Assembly: GCA_003134675.1 (NCBI GenBank)
Contig: PLBZ01000016.1
Location: 1 to 11,110, forward strand
Direction: 5' to 3'
Origin: Solirubrobacterales bacterium
GTDB taxonomy: Bacteria; Actinomycetota; Thermoleophilia; Solirubrobacterales; Solirubrobacteraceae
Length of the DNA stretch: 11,110 nucleotides
The notes below the pieces were generated by a model. The model was not told the origin of the DNA. It saw only the letters and a program-made list of their open reading frames with translations, and ran no database searches. This document shows positions 1-7,885 of this stretch, piece after piece. A program made the translations under genes and the position numbers. How positions within the stretch are numbered: the first letter of the stretch is position 1; every line of letters starts with the position of its first letter.

Positions 1-80
1 AGCTGGTTGGGTCCCGGGTGGGGCTCCGCACGCTCCACCAGGCGCAGAACACCGGGGCGCTCTATCTGCATCGCCCACAC
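1..80 (-). CDS. Zinc-type alcohol dehydrogenase, N-terminal fragment (cut by window edge)
   Basis: Reading leftward from a GTG at 80-78, the frame is open to the edge and begins VWAMQIERPGVLRLVER, followed by AEPHPGPNQ. This closely resembles the first strand and turn of the GroES-like domain of zinc-dependent medium-chain alcohol dehydrogenases, which typically start like M(K/R)AMVLERPG.LRLVE..P.P.PG. The in-frame codon three triplets upstream of the GTG is a stop, so the gene must start at the GTG (80) or at the ATG at 71-69. The family alignment favours the GTG. It follows the metal ATPase stop codon with one base between, so it is the fourth gene of the leftward operon. If correct, the enzyme would oxidise alcohols or reduce aldehydes in the cytosol with NAD(P). 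Only about 26 codons are visible, so the zinc ligands and cofactor preference cannot be seen. Another medium-chain reductase, such as a quinone reductase, is possible. Confidence 0.6.
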   Translation of the reverse strand, partial: MWAMQIERPGVLRLVERAEPHPGPNQ

Positions 81-81
81 T

Positions 82-1977
82 TCAGATCATGCCACCCAGT
101 CGTGTCCGCCTCCCAGACACCTGGTGGTGGCCGCCTCCCAGGGCGCGCAGCGCGTTGAGAATTACCGCGACGTCGATCGCCTCCTGGAAGATTGCGCCTG
201 CCACCGGCACCAGCCATCCGGCCGCGGCGAGGGCCATCCCGCACATGCTCAGGCCGATCCCGCTCACCACGCTCTGGCGGGCGATGCGCACGGTACGCCG
301 GCCGATCTCGATCGCGTCGGCGACACGGTCGATGCGATCGACAGTGATTACTACGTCGGCCGTCTCGGAGGACACGGTCGCTCCGGCGTTGCTCATCGCG
401 ATGCCGACATCGGCCGTGGCGAGCGCGGGAGCATCGTTGATGCCATCGCCGACCATCACCACCGGCGAGCACCGCGGGTTGCCCTGCATACGCCGGACGA
501 TGTCCAGCTTGCCCTCCGGGCTCTGCTCGGCGTAGATACGGTCCAGGCCGAGCTGCCGACCAACCGCCTGGCCGACCTCCTCACGATCTCCGCTGAGCAT
601 CGCCACGTGGCGCACGCCGGCGGTACGCAGCCGTCGGATCAGCTCGAAGGCGTCGGGCCGGACGTGGTCGCCCATCACCAGGACCCCAGCGAGGCGCTCG
701 TCCACCCCCACCAGCACCATTGCGTTGCCGTCGGCTGACGCCGGCAACGCTTGGCGATCACCAACGTCGATCCCGTGCTCGGCCAGCCAGGCGGCGCTTC
801 CCACCACCACCCTCCGGCCATCCACGACGCCCTCGACTCCCTGACCCGGGGCCTCGCGCGCCCGCTCGGGCCGCGCGAGAGCGATCGCCTCCTGGCCTGC
901 CTTGCGCACGATCGCGGCGGCGAGCACGTGGCTCGAGAGCTGGTCCAGCGAGGCAGCGAGGCGCAGCAGCTCCTCTCTGTCAATGGCGTCGAGCACGATC
1001 ACCCGCTCGATCCCTGGGATCCCCAGCGTCAGCGTTCCGGTCTTGTCGAGTAGCACGGTGCGCGCGTCGCCCAGACGCTCGATCGCCACGCCGCCCTTGA
1101 CGATCACCCCGACGTGAGCGGCACGTGACAGCCCCGCGACGAAGGCGATCGGGGCGGCCAAGATCAGCGGGCAGGGCGTAGCCACGACGAGCACGGCCAG
1201 CGCCCGGACGGCGTCCCCGCTGATCGCCCAAGCGCCCCCAGCGATCACGAGCGTCAGCGGCAGGAAGAACACGGCGTAGCGATCGGCCATGCGTGCGAAG
1301 GGAGCCCGCCGCCCCTCGGCCTCTCTCACCAGCCGCACGAGGGCCGCGTAGGCGCTGTCGCCCACGCGCCGCGCGGCCCGCAGCTCAAACGGGTCGCCGG
1401 CGTTGGCCGTCCCGCTGCGAACCGTGTGCCCGTGGGCGTATGTCGCCGGCAGCGGCTCGCCGGTCAGGCTGGACTCATCGATCACCGCGCGCTCGCCGAC
1501 GATCACACCGTCGGTCGGCACCACCTCGCCGGCTCTGATGAGCAGTATGTCGCCCACCTCCACGGCCTCGACAGGGACCTCCTCCCAGCCGTCCTGCGTC
1601 CGTCGGTGTGCCGTGCGCGGCGCGCGCTCAACCAGGGCGGTCAGCTCACGGCGGGCCCGGCCGGACGCGAACGCCTCCAGCGCGTTGCCGCCCGCCAGCA
1701 TCAGCGCGATCACGGCGCCGGCGAGATACTCGCCCAGGGCGAGCGCCCCCGCCATTGCCAGCAGGGCGATGACGTCCACGCCGATGTCTCCTCGCCGCAA
1801 TGAGCGCGCCACCGACCACGTCAGCGGCGCGAGCATGAAGGCGACGGTCGCCGCCCACACGGCATCAGCCGGAGCGGCCCCCACGAACAGCGCGAGCAGC
1901 CCGCCGAGGGCAATGCCGCTCAGTGCGACGCCCGGTGCTCCCAGGACGCGAAGTTGCTCCAGCCGGCGAGTCTTCAT
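82..1977 (-). CDS. P1B-type heavy-metal-translocating P-type ATPase with TPC motif (P1B-5-like)
   Basis: This is a 631-residue integral membrane pump that uses ATP through an aspartyl-phosphate to move a transition metal, probably outward. Visible landmarks are an actuator-domain LTGEP (171-175), a metal-site helix with ATPCPL (266-271), the phosphorylation motif DKTGT (311-315), and VGDGINDAPAL (509-519). The last membrane helices contain QEAID (598-602). About eight hydrophobic segments fit the P1B layout: four before the actuator, two before the phosphorylation domain, two at the end. There is no N-terminal CxxC metal-binding domain. The usual CPC is TPC. From memory, TPC plus QExxD marks the P1B-5 subgroup (Nia-like, linked to Ni/Fe), but the C-terminal hemerythrin domain of Nia is absent. 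The usual HP dipeptide of the nucleotide domain appears as HV (350-351, in SSHVLA). The ATG overlaps the upstream gene's TGA as ATGA (1974-1977). A strong GAGGAG lies at 1983-1988. The family is sure; the metal is not. Confidence 0.93.
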   Translation of the reverse strand: MKTRRLEQLRVLGAPGVALSGIALGGLLALFVGAAPADAVWAATVAFMLAPLTWSVARSLRRGDIGVDVIALLAMAGALALGEYLAGAVIALMLAGGNALEAFASGRARRELTALVERAPRTAHRRTQDGWEEVPVEAVEVGDILLIRAGEVVPTDGVIVGERAVIDESSLTGEPLPATYAHGHTVRSGTANAGDPFELRAARRVGDSAYAALVRLVREAEGRRAPFARMADRYAVFFLPLTLVIAGGAWAISGDAVRALAVLVVATPCPLILAAPIAFVAGLSRAAHVGVIVKGGVAIERLGDARTVLLDKTGTLTLGIPGIERVIVLDAIDREELLRLAASLDQLSSHVLAAAIVRKAGQEAIALARPERAREAPGQGVEGVVDGRRVVVGSAAWLAEHGIDVGDRQALPASADGNAMVLVGVDERLAGVLVMGDHVRPDAFELIRRLRTAGVRHVAMLSGDREEVGQAVGRQLGLDRIYAEQSPEGKLDIVRRMQGNPRCSPVVMVGDGINDAPALATADVGIAMSNAGATVSSETADVVITVDRIDRVADAIEIGRRTVRIARQSVVSGIGLSMCGMALAAAGWLVPVAGAIFQEAIDVAVILNALRALGGGHHQVSGRRTRLGGMI

Positions 1978-4319
1978 GTCTGCTCCTCTGAAGCTGCGGC
2001 GGCCTCACCGGCTAGGGGTGTGTAACCGGCGAGTGCGAGCGCTCCGATCGCCAGCAGGCTGGCCAGCACAGCTGTGGCGATCATGCCCAGGGTCGGCACG
2101 CTGAGCGCGAAGAAGCGCCGCACGGTGGGGAGCAGGAACGCCGCGATGAACAAACCGCCCAGAGACAGGCACATGCCGCTCACGAGCGTCGAGCGTCTGC
2201 GCGAGCCGGCGGCCTCGAGCGCTAGCACCAGGTACAGCCCGACGGTGACGAGCACCGCGGTGGCGACGGTGCGGGCCTGCATCACGGTGCAGTCGAGATC
2301 GTGCAGGGCGAAGAGGTATCCGGTGACCGTTCCCGTTCCGACGATGACTCCGGCTGGAACGGCGAACCGCGCGACGCCCCGAACGAAGCGCTCAGGCTGC
2401 CACAAACCACTGCTGGGGGCGAGCGCCAGAAAGAAGGTGGGGATACCGATCGTCAGCGTGGCCGCCAGGCTGAGATGACGGGGCAGCAGTGGATAGGCCT
2501 CCGAGCTGGTGCCTATCGTGAGGATCAGGAAGGCCGCGAACGCGGACTTGGTCACATAGAGCTTGGCCACCCGCGAGAGGTTGCGCAGCGCCCGGCGTCC
2601 CTCTCCCATCAACGCGGGGATCGCGTCGAAGTCACCAGAGATCAGCACGAGGTCGGCGACGCTGCGCGCCATCTGCGCACCGCTGCCCTGCGCGATCGCC
2701 AGCCGTGCGGCCTTCAGCGCCGGCACGTCGTTGACGCCGTCGCCCAGCATCGCGACGTAGCGTCCCGCATCGTGCAGCGCGCCGACGATCGCGCGCTTTC
2801 CCTCCGGGGATATCCGTCCGACGACGCTCGCGTCCAGGGCGAACGCGCGCAGCTCTGCTGGGTCTTCTGGGATCGCGCTGCCCTCGCTGAGCGTCCGCAC
2901 GGGGATACCGACGTCGCGGGCGATCGCCGCCACCGTCTGCGGGGAGTCTCCCGAGAGCACCTTGACCTCCACGCCCTGCTCGTGCAGGAACGCGATCGTC
3001 TGTGACACATTCGGGCGCAGACGCTCGGCGATCACGACCAAGCCGAGGAGTCTGCAGTCCGGCGGCGGGCCATCGCCGGGATCGGCCGGCAGCGGCGTCT
3101 GCGTGGCGGCGAGCGCCAACACGCGCCGACCGGCGAGCTGGAGCTCGCGAGCCCTGCTCGCAAGCGGCCCAAGCGCGAAGCGTTCGGGCGCACCCAGGAC
3201 GTAGGTGGCCTCGCGCAGTCGCACAGCGCTCCAGCGCCGCCGGGAACTGAAAGCCACCTCCCCCAGCGGCTGCTCGGGCTCGCCCTGGAAGGCCTCGGCG
3301 ATCGCGAGCAAGGTCGCGTTGGGAGAGGCAGCACTGGCGGCGAGGCGCCCGAGGATCTCTGCCATCCCGGCCTCGTCGTTTTCAGACGCGGGCACCAGCT
3401 CGGTGACGCGCAGCGCCGCGTCGGTCAGGGTGCCTGTCTTATCAACGCAGATCACCTGCACCGAGGCGAGCGACTCGATCGCGTTGAGCTGCTGCGCGAG
3501 CACGCCGCGGCGCGCCATGCGTGCCGCGGCGACGGCGTAGGTCAAGCTGACCAGCACCATCAGGCCCTCCGGGATGAGGCTAACCACACCGGCGACGGAT
3601 GTCGCGACGGCCGTGCGTGTCCCCACGTGGCGGTGGTAGAGCGAATAGCCGAGCACCGCTCCGAGCAGGACCACCAGGCTCACCAGCGCGTAGAGCAGAC
3701 GGTTGACCGCCCGTTCCAGCGGGGACCGCGGGTGCCTGAAGGAGCGTGCCTCACCGACGATCCTGGCGGCGAAGCTCTGCGCACCCACAGCGCTCACCAA
3801 ATATGACCCCGCGCCCTCCACGGCGAACACACCGGAGTGGATGCTCTCACCGAGGACACGGGGAACAGAATCGGACTCTCCCGTCAGCATCGACTCGTCC
3901 AGCCGCAGGTCGTGGGCCTCCAGGACCCGGCCGTCGGCAACCACCTGATCGCCCGCTCCCACACGCACGAGATCGCCAGGTACGACTTCCCCGACTGCGA
4001 CCTCGCGGGCGCTGCCGTCGCGCACCACCGTTGCGCGTGGCGCGACCAGCAGGGCCAGACGGTCCAAGGCTCGCTTGGCGCGAACCTCCTGCGCGACGCC
4101 GATCGTGGTGTTGGCCACGATCACGCCCAGGAACAAGGCATCGCGCCAGTCGCCGAACACCAGCGTGATCGCCCCGAAGGCTGCCAGGATCGCGTTGAAC
4201 ACCGTCAGGACATTCGCCCGCACGATGCTCCCGTAGGAGCGACTACTCGCCTGCTTGGCGACGGGCCCCAAGGCCGCGAGACGGGCGGCCGCGTCAGCCT
4301 CGCTGAGCCCGCCCTCCAA
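1974..4319 (-). CDS. CtpE-like cation-translocating P-type ATPase
   Basis: This 781-residue HAD-type P-type ATPase is related to CtpE of mycobacteria, which has been reported as a calcium transporter. In order it shows an N-terminal GLSEADAAARL segment (4-14), two helices (about 36-75), the actuator with LTGES (145-149), two helices with the ion-site motif PEGL (250-253), DKTGT (293-297), KVLSGD (453-458), GDGVNDVPAL (526-535), and a C-terminal block of about six helices. The stretch PRHLSLAATLTIGIPTFFLAL (613-633) is a characteristic CtpE-type signature. PEGL rather than CPx excludes a P1B metal pump. The start is a TTG at 4319-4317, four bases after the universal stress protein stop. No ATG or GTG fits nearby, and a GAGG sits only two bases upstream, so the exact start is uncertain and may rely on translational coupling. 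Its stop overlaps the next ATPase start. Calcium as substrate is inferred from family resemblance only. Confidence 0.92.
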   Translation of the reverse strand: MEGGLSEADAAARLAALGPVAKQASSRSYGSIVRANVLTVFNAILAAFGAITLVFGDWRDALFLGVIVANTTIGVAQEVRAKRALDRLALLVAPRATVVRDGSAREVAVGEVVPGDLVRVGAGDQVVADGRVLEAHDLRLDESMLTGESDSVPRVLGESIHSGVFAVEGAGSYLVSAVGAQSFAARIVGEARSFRHPRSPLERAVNRLLYALVSLVVLLGAVLGYSLYHRHVGTRTAVATSVAGVVSLIPEGLMVLVSLTYAVAAARMARRGVLAQQLNAIESLASVQVICVDKTGTLTDAALRVTELVPASENDEAGMAEILGRLAASAASPNATLLAIAEAFQGEPEQPLGEVAFSSRRRWSAVRLREATYVLGAPERFALGPLASRARELQLAGRRVLALAATQTPLPADPGDGPPPDCRLLGLVVIAERLRPNVSQTIAFLHEQGVEVKVLSGDSPQTVAAIARDVGIPVRTLSEGSAIPEDPAELRAFALDASVVGRISPEGKRAIVGALHDAGRYVAMLGDGVNDVPALKAARLAIAQGSGAQMARSVADLVLISGDFDAIPALMGEGRRALRNLSRVAKLYVTKSAFAAFLILTIGTSSEAYPLLPRHLSLAATLTIGIPTFFLALAPSSGLWQPERFVRGVARFAVPAGVIVGTGTVTGYLFALHDLDCTVMQARTVATAVLVTVGLYLVLALEAAGSRRRSTLVSGMCLSLGGLFIAAFLLPTVRRFFALSVPTLGMIATAVLASLLAIGALALAGYTPLAGEAAAASEEQT

Positions 4320-4323
4320 TGCC

Positions 4324-5187
4324 TCAGCCGTGTTGAGGAGTGCCGCGAGGAACGACCAGCACCGGGCAGTGCGCCTCGCGCATCACGCGGGCCGAGACAC
4401 TTCCAAGCAGCACATGACGCAGCGGCCCGTAAGCTCGCGAGCCAAGCATCAGGATGTCCAGGTTGCTGGAGCGCTCGATCAGCACACCGGAGGGATCTCC
4501 CCTGATCGTCTCGAGGTGAACCGGGGCACCACCGCCCAGCTCGCCCGCTACACGCTCCAGGTTAGCCTTGGTCTCGGCGTACATCTCGTCCTCGACGGCC
4601 GGCAGTGAGGGTGAGGAGAACGCGTAGCTTGCAAGCGCTGGGCTCAAGCCTGAACCGGCAATTACCTCCAGTTCGCCAGCGACGATCTCGGCAAGCTCTC
4701 CGGCCAGGTGAATAGCTGTCCTACCCTCTTCGGAATCGGAGAAGCCCACCCCGATACGACGAGCCTCGCCGGAATCGCCGTCGGCGTAACCGGCGGGAGC
4801 CACTCCAACAGCGCACGGCGCGCCATGCACCATGCGCTCCATGAGGCTGACGTGCAGATGATCGGCGAGTCCCTCGCGGGCCGCGCCGAACACGATCAGG
4901 TCCGCCTTTTCGTAGCTTGCGAGCTCGTGCAACGCATGGATGGGCCAGGGCGACGGACTCCAATGGTATGTCGGCGCCGCCAGGCCCTCGATGCCGGCCA
5001 CGAGCGCCTGCACCTCTCCACGGACGTACTCCTCGGCCTCCTCGCCCGGCACCGAGGCGAGTAGCGGATGGTATGGGTACACGACTGTCACTTGGCTGCT
5101 CAGTGCGGCCGCGAGCCTCGCGGCCAGTGTGACCGCGTCACGCCCTGCCTGGTCGCTCGCATAACCCACCACGATCTTCTCGAACAT
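4324..5187 (-). CDS. Tandem-domain universal stress protein (UspA family)
   Basis: This 287-residue cytosolic protein has two Usp domains. Domain 1 runs from MFEKIVVGYASDQAGRDAV (1-19) to about residue 131, and domain 2 from RRIGVGFSDSEEGRTA (143-158) to VLVVPRG (276-282). Such proteins bind ATP or other nucleotides and act in stress or growth-arrest signalling. Domain 2 carries a near-complete nucleotide motif, G249-x2-A252-x9-G262-S263, where the second glycine of the usual G-x2-G-x9-G-S/T is alanine. The same region of domain 1 (101-114) is degenerate, so it may not bind ATP. The frame is open upstream to 5445, but that extension is low-complexity and unlike Usp. The ATG at 5187-5185 sits exactly at the domain start. 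No Shine-Dalgarno sequence precedes it, while a TANNNT element lies 8 bases upstream. It is the first gene of the leftward operon, 4 bases before the CtpE-like ATPase, which suggests it responds to or modulates that pump's conditions (inference). Confidence 0.93.
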   Translation of the reverse strand: MFEKIVVGYASDQAGRDAVTLAARLAAALSSQVTVVYPYHPLLASVPGEEAEEYVRGEVQALVAGIEGLAAPTYHWSPSPWPIHALHELASYEKADLIVFGAAREGLADHLHVSLMERMVHGAPCAVGVAPAGYADGDSGEARRIGVGFSDSEEGRTAIHLAGELAEIVAGELEVIAGSGLSPALASYAFSSPSLPAVEDEMYAETKANLERVAGELGGGAPVHLETIRGDPSGVLIERSSNLDILMLGSRAYGPLRHVLLGSVSARVMREAHCPVLVVPRGTPQHG

Positions 5188-5387
5188 GAAAACGAAGATT
5201 AACCACCCGCCCGTGAGTCCGCATCGGGGTTCGCCCGCCCGAGGGGTGCGGAGGAATACGGATGCTCGCACGGGCTCCTTGTTGCTGCGGTTTTTCCCTG
5301 AGTCCTGGTGCGGCTGAGAGCTGATGCCCGCTACATCAAATCGCAATAGCCTGCCCAACTGATGGCCTGCTTTGGCAAGGAGACTTC
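5188..5387. promoter_or_regulatory. Divergent intergenic promoter region
   Basis: This 200-base non-coding gap lies between the leftward stress-protein/ATPase operon and the rightward ABC/TreT operon and must hold both promoters. Visible items are the TAATCT element above, a possible rightward -10 TAGCCT (5347-5352) without a clear -35, and two copies of the heptamer TGAGTCC (5214-5220 and 5299-5305). There is also a spaced inverted repeat GTGCG (5246-5250) / CGCAC (5267-5271), and direct repeats CTGATG at 5321-5326 and 5359-5364. AAGGAGA (5377-5383) is the ribosome binding site of the ABC ATPase. None of these matches a named operator well. The frame running leftward through this region from 5445 is not protein-like. 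Confidence 0.6.
5196..5201 (-). promoter_or_regulatory. Candidate -10 element for a leaderless universal stress protein transcript
   Basis: On the minus strand TAATCT (5201 to 5196) matches the actinobacterial -10 pattern TANNNT. It is separated from the ATG at 5187 by 8 bases, which would put the transcription start at or within a base or two of the A of the ATG. No Shine-Dalgarno sequence is present in that spacer, as expected for a leaderless message. No convincing -35 hexamer is seen upstream. The match is short, so chance is possible. Confidence 0.4.
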
Positions 5388-6296
5388 GTGAAACCCGCGA
5401 TTCGCACGGAGGGGCTCTGCAAGCACTATGGGGACACCGTGGCACTCGATCGGCTGGACCTCACGGTCAACGAGGGCGAGGTCTATGGGTATCTCGGGCC
5501 CAACGGGTCCGGCAAGACCACGACCATCCGGCTGCTGCTGGGGCTGCACCGTCCGAGCGGTGGGCGGGCGGAGCTGTTCGGGGTCGATGCATGGAGCGAG
5601 CCTGTGGCTGCGCATCGGCGCGTCGCGTACGTTGCGGGGGAGCCGTTCCTGTGGCCGGCGTTGACGAGTGCCGAGACGTTTGAGTTCCTCGCGCGCCTGC
5701 ACGGCGGCACCGATGTCTCCTATCGCGACGGGCTCGTGGAGCGTTTTCAGCTGGACACTTCCAGGAAGATCCGGGCGCTGTCGAAGGGCAACCGCCAGAA
5801 GGTGCAGCTGATCGCGGCGCTCGCCACGCGCGCCGAGCTGCTGTTGCTCGACGAGCCGACCAGCGGCCTGGACCCGCTGATGGAGATGGCCTTCCGAGAC
5901 TGTGTCAAGGAGGCCAAGGAGCGCGGCCAAACTGTCTTTCTCTCCTCGCACATCCTCAGCGAGGTGGAGGCGCTTTGCGACCGCGTCGGGATACTCAGAG
6001 AGGGGAAGCTCGTCGACGAGGGGACGCTGCAGGAGCTGCGCCACCTAAGCGTGCAGACGGTCGAGGTGACGTTTATGGGCAGGGCACCTAACCTCTCCCC
6101 GCTTGAGGGGGTACAGGTGCAGAGCGCGGGGCCGAACGCGCTGCGGTTCGAGGTCTCGGGAAGTGTCGGCCCGCTGATCGCCGCGCTCGCCGGGGTGGGT
6201 GGGAATTCCATTAAGACGCTGAGCAGCCGCGAGCCATCGCTCGAGGAGATCTTCCTTCACCACTACGACGGCTCCGAGGACCGTGTCCGCGCCTAG
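5388..6296 (+). CDS. ABC transporter ATP-binding protein (CcmA/drug-exporter type)
   Basis: This 302-residue nucleotide-binding subunit powers the membrane protein encoded directly after it. Visible motifs are Walker A GPNGSGKTT (37-45), signature LSKGN (131-135) in place of LSGGQ, Walker B LLLLDEP (151-157), D-loop SGLDP (159-163) and the switch histidine H188 in SSH. The Q-loop position reads YVAGEP (81-86), with no glutamine. A C-terminal region of about 85 residues (from about 218) has the EPSLEEIFL ending (282-290) typical of ABC-2 drug exporter ATPases such as DrrA. The GTG start at 5388 follows AAGGAGA with 4 bases spacing, a strong ribosome site. The end overlaps the permease gene by 14 bases, so the two are translationally coupled. 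The substrate is unknown; export of a lipophilic compound or antibiotic is the usual role in this family. Confidence 0.95.
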   Translation: MKPAIRTEGLCKHYGDTVALDRLDLTVNEGEVYGYLGPNGSGKTTTIRLLLGLHRPSGGRAELFGVDAWSEPVAAHRRVAYVAGEPFLWPALTSAETFEFLARLHGGTDVSYRDGLVERFQLDTSRKIRALSKGNRQKVQLIAALATRAELLLLDEPTSGLDPLMEMAFRDCVKEAKERGQTVFLSSHILSEVEALCDRVGILREGKLVDEGTLQELRHLSVQTVEVTFMGRAPNLSPLEGVQVQSAGPNALRFEVSGSVGPLIAALAGVGGNSIKTLSSREPSLEEIFLHHYDGSEDRVRA

Positions 6297-7872
6297 CGCC
6301 TTGGCGCGACGGGCATTCCGGGACGCCCGGACCCGCACGATCGCGTTCGGATACCTGTTCGCTGCGTACGCCTACATCCAGCCGGTCGGCTACCGCCACG
6401 CTTATCCAACGCTCTCTGACCGGCTCGCGTTCGCTCACAGCTTCGCCAGCAACGACGCGCTGCGCCTGTTCTACGGCTACCCATACAGCCCGCTGACGGT
6501 CAGTGGCTACAGCGCGTGGCGAGTCGGCGGGACGCTCGCGATCCTAGCCGCTGTCTTCGGACTGCTGGCCGCGGTGCGCGCACTGCGCAGCGAGGAGGAC
6601 ACGGGCCGGATGGAGCTCATTCTCGCTGGGGCCGTCGGGCGGCGGACGATGTATCTCTCGGCGATGAGTGCGATCACGGCGGGCACGCTGATCTTGTGGC
6701 TCGCGGAGTCCGTCGGCTTTATCGCGGGCGGCCTGTCTGCGGGCGGGTCGGCGTACCTTGCCCTGGCGAGCGTGTCGGTCGTGCCGGTGTACGTGGGCGT
6801 GGGGGCCCTCGCGAGCCAGCTCGCGCCCACGCGCCGGATTGCGCTCGAGCTGGGGAGCGCGGTCGTGGGGCTGTCCTTGTTGTTGCGGGTGATCGCCGAT
6901 ACCTCCAGCGGCGCCGGCTGGCTGCGCTGGGCGACGCCGCTCGGCTGGACGGAGGAGCTGCGTCCGTTCACCGGCGCCCACCCGGTGGTCCTGCTGCTCC
7001 CGGCCGTTGCGAGCGTGCTGCTGCTCGTGCTCGCCGCGCGGATCGCCGCCGGCCGCGACATCGGCACGGGCGTGCTTCCCGCGCGTGACAGCGCCCCCCC
7101 GCGCCTGCGCCTGCTCTCCTCGCCGACCGCGCAGGCGCTGCGCACAGAGCGCGGCAGCCTGATCGCGTGGACGAGCAGCGTCGCCGCGTTTGCGTTCATC
7201 CTCGGCATGGTCTCGACGAGCGTCTCATCCGCCGGGATCTCCAAGAGCGTGCAGCGAGAGATTGCGAAGCTCGGCTCCGTCTCGATCGAGACGCCCGCCG
7301 GGTACCTCGCTTTCGTGTTCATCTTCTTCATCCTGGCCGTGAGCCTGTTCGCATGCGCGCAGATCGCCGCCGCCAGGCATGAGGAAGCCGACGAGCAACT
7401 CGAGACGCTGCTCTCCCAGCCGGTCAGTCGCCACGGCTGGCTCGGCGGGCGCCTCCTACTGGCAACGTTCGCCACCGGCGCGCTCTCCTTGACCGCCGGC
7501 CTACTGACCTGGGCGGGCGCCGCCTCTCAGGGCGTGAGCATCTCGCTGCCGCGGATGCTCGAGGCCGGCGCGAACTGCCTGCCCGTCTCGCTCCTGTTCG
7601 GAGGGGTCGCGGCGCTCGCCTACGCGATCGTGCCCCGAGCGAGCGCCGGGATCGCATACGGGCTCGTCACCGTCACGTTCCTGTGGCAACTGACCGGCTC
7701 TGTGCTCGGCGCGCCGAAGTGGCTCGTCAATCTGACACCGTTCGCGCACGTTGGGCTCGTGCCCGCGCAACACTTTCGCGCCGAGGCTGCCGTCATCATG
7801 CTTGGAATCGCGGTGAGTAGCGCGCTCGCGGCGACGTGGATCTTCCAGCGGCGCGACCTAACAGGACCTTGA
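6283..7872 (+). CDS. ABC-2 type exporter membrane subunit with internal duplication (TnrB3-like)
   Basis: This 529-residue polytopic membrane protein has about twelve hydrophobic segments and resembles the putative exporters of polyketide antibiotics (TnrB3/COG3559 type). The two halves look duplicated. In half one, a helix (about 84-100) is followed by [20 protein letters not shown] (102-121). In half two, a helix (about 341-364) is followed by [20 protein letters not shown] (365-384). Both keep the R-x-EE-(6)-E-x-LL/IL-x(3)-V-x-R pattern that, in ABC-2 proteins, lies on the cytosolic side where the ATPase docks (family knowledge). One polypeptide may thus supply both transmembrane halves for an ATPase homodimer. 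The GTG start at 6283 lies inside the ATPase gene, preceded by GAGGA. The TreT gene begins 13 bases after its stop. The substrate cannot be told; a lipid, pigment or secondary metabolite is possible. Confidence 0.9.
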   Translation: MSAPSALARRAFRDARTRTIAFGYLFAAYAYIQPVGYRHAYPTLSDRLAFAHSFASNDALRLFYGYPYSPLTVSGYSAWRVGGTLAILAAVFGLLAAVRALRSEEDTGRMELILAGAVGRRTMYLSAMSAITAGTLILWLAESVGFIAGGLSAGGSAYLALASVSVVPVYVGVGALASQLAPTRRIALELGSAVVGLSLLLRVIADTSSGAGWLRWATPLGWTEELRPFTGAHPVVLLLPAVASVLLLVLAARIAAGRDIGTGVLPARDSAPPRLRLLSSPTAQALRTERGSLIAWTSSVAAFAFILGMVSTSVSSAGISKSVQREIAKLGSVSIETPAGYLAFVFIFFILAVSLFACAQIAAARHEEADEQLETLLSQPVSRHGWLGGRLLLATFATGALSLTAGLLTWAGAASQGVSISLPRMLEAGANCLPVSLLFGGVAALAYAIVPRASAGIAYGLVTVTFLWQLTGSVLGAPKWLVNLTPFAHVGLVPAQHFRAEAAVIMLGIAVSSALAATWIFQRRDLTGP

Positions 7873-7885
7873 GAAAGAGGGACTC

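Noticed and set aside
7..738. Long open frame on the plus strand opposite the metal ATPase
   Set aside because: It is rich in H, R, D and A without any recognisable domain, and is exactly antisense to a well-conserved P1B ATPase; it is a GC-rich shadow frame.
2301..3005. 234-codon plus-strand frame opposite the CtpE-like ATPase
   Set aside because: Composition is that of reverse-strand coding (R, H, D, Q rich), with no motif, no ribosome site, and full overlap with a gene that has intact P-type motifs.
5246..5271. GTGCG/CGCAC inverted repeat as operator or terminator
   Set aside because: Arms are only 5 bp with a 16-base spacer and no T-run, so it is too weak to call as a feature of its own.
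5286..5310. Possible DosR box around CCCTGAGTCC
   Set aside because: Only half-site similarity; the required palindromic partner GGGACT is not present at the right spacing.
5188..5445. N-terminal extension of the universal stress protein to 5445
   Set aside because: The extra 86 residues do not resemble Usp, run across the promoter gap and into the ABC gene, and the Usp domain begins exactly at the ATG at 5187.
5331..6044. Minus-strand 237-codon frame across the ABC ATPase
   Set aside because: Antisense to Walker A, signature and Walker B of a clear ABC ATPase; no independent support.
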